From NCBI GenBank assembly GCA_005888465.1, contig VAYJ01000105.1, positions 1 through 7,722 of the forward strand: DNA of 7,722 bases, in the 5' to 3' direction. Every line of letters starts with the position of its first letter. Positions within the stretch are counted from its first letter, which is position 1. The stretch is from Actinomycetota bacterium (GTDB lineage Bacteria > Actinomycetota > UBA4738). A model generated the notes under the pieces. That model worked only from the letters and a program-made list of their open reading frames with translations. It ran no database searches and had not been told where the DNA came from. This document shows positions 5,207-7,722 of the stretch, in pieces. The translations under genes and the position numbers were made by a program.

Positions 5207-7328
5207 CGGCGCTCCTCGCGCTGCAGGTCTCGGCCGCCGTGGCGTTCGGCCGCGTCCTGCAGGGAGGCCGGCCGACCTTGCAGCTCGCGTTCGCCGCGGC
5301 GGTCTCGGTGCTGCTCGCCGGGCTGATGGAGCGGCGCCACATCCTGCTCGCGACCCTCGTGTCGGCCGCCGGCTTCCTGATTGTCGTGGGGCTGGTCGTC
5401 TTTCCGGAGACCACGCGCTTCGGGCTCCCCACCCTCGCAACCCTGAAGGCGATGCGGATCTCCTTCGCGGCGGTCGGACGAACAGCCGACGTTCAGCCGG
5501 CGCCCGCCGGCTGTACGTGCTCCCGTTCCTCGCGTCGGCGCTCGCGTTGCTCTTCGCCGACGGGCTGTGGCGGGTCGCCCAGTGGGGGCCGCTCACCGTG
5601 TGGCGCGGCAAGCGCGCCCCGCTCCTGGGGACCCGGACGACCACCCGCGGCGCGAGACGCCTCGCCCTGGCGTGCCTCGGCGTCGCCCTGATCCTGCCTG
5701 GGATCCTGCCCGGGTTCCTCTCGCCCGGGCTCGTGAACGTCCAGGGGGCGGGCAACGCGCGGGTCTCGATCAACCCGATCGTGGACATCCGGGCGCGACT
5801 GCTGAACAACCCGGCGCAGGAGGTCTTCACGGTCAAGGCGAGCAAGGTGGACGCGACGGGCGAAACCACGCCGCTCACCGCGGCGCCGTACTGGCGGTTC
5901 GCGGTCGACGACGTCTTCGACGGCCGGACGTGGTCGCCCTCGGACCCGCAGCTGGCGCACGGGAGGACGCTCGCCGAGCAGCCGATCTACGAGCTCGCGC
6001 CTTCCCCCACGGCGAACGCGACGCAGATCCGCCAGACCTTCACGTTCGAGCAGTTCTATCAGTTCCAACTCCCGGCGGCGTACCAGCCGGTGATCCTGGA
6101 CCTCGCCGGCGAGCGGCTCCGCTACGACGCGAACACCGGGGTGCTCTTCGACACGAACGGCACGCATCCGGGGTTCACCTACACGGTCACGTCCGAGCTC
6201 GCCGCCCCGACGACCACGCAGCTGGAGGGCGACGATCCGGCACTCGCCCAGAACGCCTCGTTCTACGAGCAGCTTCCCTCCAACCTCCCGCGTGAGATCA
6301 CCACCATCGCCCAGGGCCTGGTTCGCGGCAAGACGTCGATCTTCGACCAGATCGAGGCGATCAAGTCCTATCTGCGCACCTTCACCTACTCGACGAGCGT
6401 GAAGGCCGGCCACAGCGCGAACGACATCCTGCATTTCCTCACGGTCGCGAAGGCGGGCTACTGCGAGCAGTTCGCCGGCACGATGGCGGTGCTCCTTCGA
6501 GCGCTGCACATCCCCGCCCGCGTCGCCGTGGGCTTCACGGGTGGCAAGCTCACCGACGGTGTCTGGCACGTGGATTCCGGCGACGCCCACGCGTGGGTGG
6601 AGGTGCCCTTCCCGACGTACGGGTGGCTGGCGTTCGACCCCACGCCCGGCCGGAACAATGCGCTCGCCACCTACGACACGACGCCGGCACTCGCGGGCGG
6701 CACCGGTGGCAACCAGACGAACACGCCCGCGAGCTGCGAGGACCAGATCGGCATCCGCGGACCAGAGTCGAGATCGGTCGGCTTGTGCGCGCCGAAAGAG
6801 CCCAACAATGGCGGGGGCGAGCCGACCTCCGCGCCGGGAGCGCGCGGTCGTCTGGAGGGGAGCCGGGGCGGAGCGAACGGCGGGGGCACGTCGGTCCGAA
6901 AGCGGCTCCCGATCGCGGCGGGCGTCATCGGCCTGCTCCTGTTGATTGCGTTCGCGATCCCGGTCGCGAAGATCGCGCGGCGTCGCCTCGCGCGGCGCCG
7001 CGCGACCGACCCGAGGGCGCTCGTCCTGGTCGCCTACCGCACGATGGCGCGCCAGGCCGCCGACATCGGGCTCGGGCGGGAGCCAGCCGAGACGCTCTGG
7101 GAATACCGCACCCGCCTGAAGGAGCGCATCGCCTCGCTGGACGGCGACCTCGACCGGCTGACGCGCCTCGCGGGGCACGCTGCCTACGCCGACGCTCAGC
7201 TCACGGATGAAGACGCGGCGCTCGCCGGGGCCTCATCGCAGGAGGTCTCCCGAGCGATCCGGCGGTCGGCGGGCGTGGGACAGAGAGTCGTCGGCTGGTT
7301 CCGGGTGGAGCGGCACCCCCGCGTCTGA
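5155..7328 (+). CDS. TgpA-like membrane transglutaminase with DUF4129 tail; broken by a deletion-frameshift
   Basis: Proteins of this family have an N-terminal membrane domain (DUF3488/TgpA_N), an outside transglutaminase-like domain, another membrane helix and a cytoplasmic DUF4129 tail. The first frame starts at ATG 5155 (MASNEEQKAP) and gives three helices (about residues 13-33, 41-58, 62-83), the family motif FPETTRFGLPTLATLKAM and AVGRTADVQPAP. Near 5504 it shifts. The second frame opens with RLYVLPFLASALALLFADGLWRVAQWGP (5508 on), one more helix near 5660-5720, then the transglutaminase core: AGYCEQFAGTMAVLLRALHIPARVAVGF (Cys codon 6462), SGDAHAWVEV (His 6588) and AFDPTPG (Asp 6636), a complete triad. 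A Gly/Pro-rich linker, a helix (about 6905-6965) and DUF4129 (DPRALVLVAYRTMARQ...ETLWEYRTRLKE) follow. From memory of relatives, several dozen residues with at least one helix are missing at the junction. Third gene of the moxR operon. Confidence 0.88.
5494..5513. repeat. Perfect hairpin at the tgpA-like frame junction
   Basis: CAGCCGGC (5494-5501), a GCCC loop (5502-5505) and GCCGGCTG (5506-5513) form an 8-bp perfect inverted repeat. The left arm is coded in the first frame (VQPA) and the right arm in the second (RLYV), so the symmetry centre coincides with the frame change and with the missing part of the membrane domain. It is not followed by a T-run and lies inside a gene, so it is not a terminator. 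Confidence 0.75.
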
Positions 7329-7336
7329 CGCGGAGC

Positions 7337-7722
7337 TCACATCCCCAGGCGGGCGCCCCGGCTCGCGTCCTTCAGCACCCGCAGGAACTGGTCGCGGTCG
7401 CGGCGGAACTCGGCCACCTCGTCGGAGACCTGCCGCGCGCAGTCGTCGATCGCGACGAAGAAGGCCATCTGGCCCTTGCGAAGAGCGTCCATGACCTCCC
7501 CCTCGCGCCGGATGACCCGGAAGATCGACCTCCCGTCGGTCTCGAGCTTCACGCCGGCGAGGTGGTAGTCCAAGCCGACCTCCTTGTTGAGGAAGTCCCA
7601 GGCGCGTCGGACCCGTTGGAGCGACATGCCGCTGTCGATGAGCGACTTCACGACCTTCAACGCGACGAGGTCGCGGAACGCGTACATCCTCGGCACACCC
7701 GGCCGCCCACCCGTCTGCTGGA
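7337..7722 (-). CDS. MerR-family transcriptional regulator, N-terminus beyond the right edge
   Basis: The open frame enters from the right edge and ends at TGA 7339-7337. It carries the MerR-type winged-helix signature of a basic/Gly-rich turn (QQTGGRPGVPRMYAFRDL) followed by VALKVVKSLIDSGMSLQRVRRAWDFL, then a mixed region (LAGVKLETDGRSIFRVI) and a charged C-terminal helix (VAEFRRDRDQFLRVLKDA) suited to dimerisation. GTG 7696 could serve as a start, but the upstream frame is open and continues the typical MerR sequence, so the gene most likely begins outside the window with its first helices. It converges on the transglutaminase gene with 8 bp between the stops and no terminator in the gap. 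Effector and targets are unknown; I see no metal-binding cysteine pattern (one Cys only). Confidence 0.8.
   Translation of the reverse strand, partial: QQTGGRPGVPRMYAFRDLVALKVVKSLIDSGMSLQRVRRAWDFLNKEVGLDYHLAGVKLETDGRSIFRVIRREGEVMDALRKGQMAFFVAIDDCARQVSDEVAEFRRDRDQFLRVLKDASRGARLGM

Noticed and set aside
1240..5513. Programmed ribosomal frameshifting as the cause of the frame changes in rsmH, ftsI and the tgpA-like gene
   Set aside because: A frameshift would join the frames but could not restore the conserved residues missing at each junction, and I see no slippery heptamer there.
5494..5513. Hairpin as an intrinsic terminator
   Set aside because: It has no following T-run and lies in the middle of an otherwise continuous gene.
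5493..7178. Long minus-strand open frame (561 codons) opposite the transglutaminase
   Set aside because: The plus strand carries a complete transglutaminase core and DUF4129; the antisense product is biased and Arg-rich with no recognisable motif.
1..7722. CRISPR array, tRNA or rRNA gene, insertion sequence or phage gene
   Set aside because: I looked for regular repeats, cloverleaf-like segments, terminal inverted repeats and transposase motifs and saw none; nearly all the window is filled by the genes listed.

Overview
The window is a GC-rich, almost gene-saturated stretch of bacterial chromosome, most probably from an actinobacterium (Actinomycetota), class not resolved. The reasons are the strong G/C bias at third codon positions, frequent GTG/TTG starts, the McrA-type HNH gene next to mraZ, and a MoxR / DUF58 / transglutaminase operon beside the division cluster, an arrangement I recall from actinobacteria. 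I see no tRNA, rRNA, CRISPR array, insertion sequence or phage gene.

Layout. From 1 to 2867 everything is on the minus strand and reads leftward: an HNH endonuclease-like gene (2388-2867), then the start of the division and cell wall (dcw) cluster: mraZ (1847-2278), an unlisted 38-residue single-span membrane ORF (1709-1825), rsmH (894-1716), ftsL (586-897) and the first part of ftsI, which runs off the left edge. The last four are coupled by start/stop overlaps. mraZ has its own promoter (TTGACG, 17 bp, CATAAA), overlaid by four GTGG boxes spaced 11, 11 and 10 bp, as expected for an operator bound by MraZ itself. A 92-bp control region (2868-2959) separates this unit from a divergent plus-strand operon: MoxR AAA+ ATPase (2960-3964), DUF58 protein (3968-5206) and a TgpA-like membrane transglutaminase (5155-7328). 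A MerR-family regulator, cut by the right edge, converges on it from the minus strand with an 8-bp gap.

How the genes work together. The minus-strand unit supplies the regulator MraZ, the 16S rRNA methyltransferase RsmH and the septal proteins FtsL and FtsI. The plus-strand unit is a typical MoxR / DUF58 / transglutaminase set, inferred to work at the membrane or cell envelope through a chaperone-like ATPase. Its substrates are unknown.

Main anomaly. Three genes (ftsI near 446, rsmH near 1248, tgpA-like near 5504) each change reading frame at one point, and conserved family residues are missing exactly there. Two of the junctions sit on perfect short inverted repeats (5494-5513 and 1246-1258). 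On both sides of each break the frames are clean and family-like. The best reading is short deletions in the assembled sequence, possibly at hairpins, rather than real loss of essential genes. I found no convincing new biological system. The points most worth a second look are the deletion pattern, the small membrane ORF between mraZ and rsmH, and the mraZ operator.
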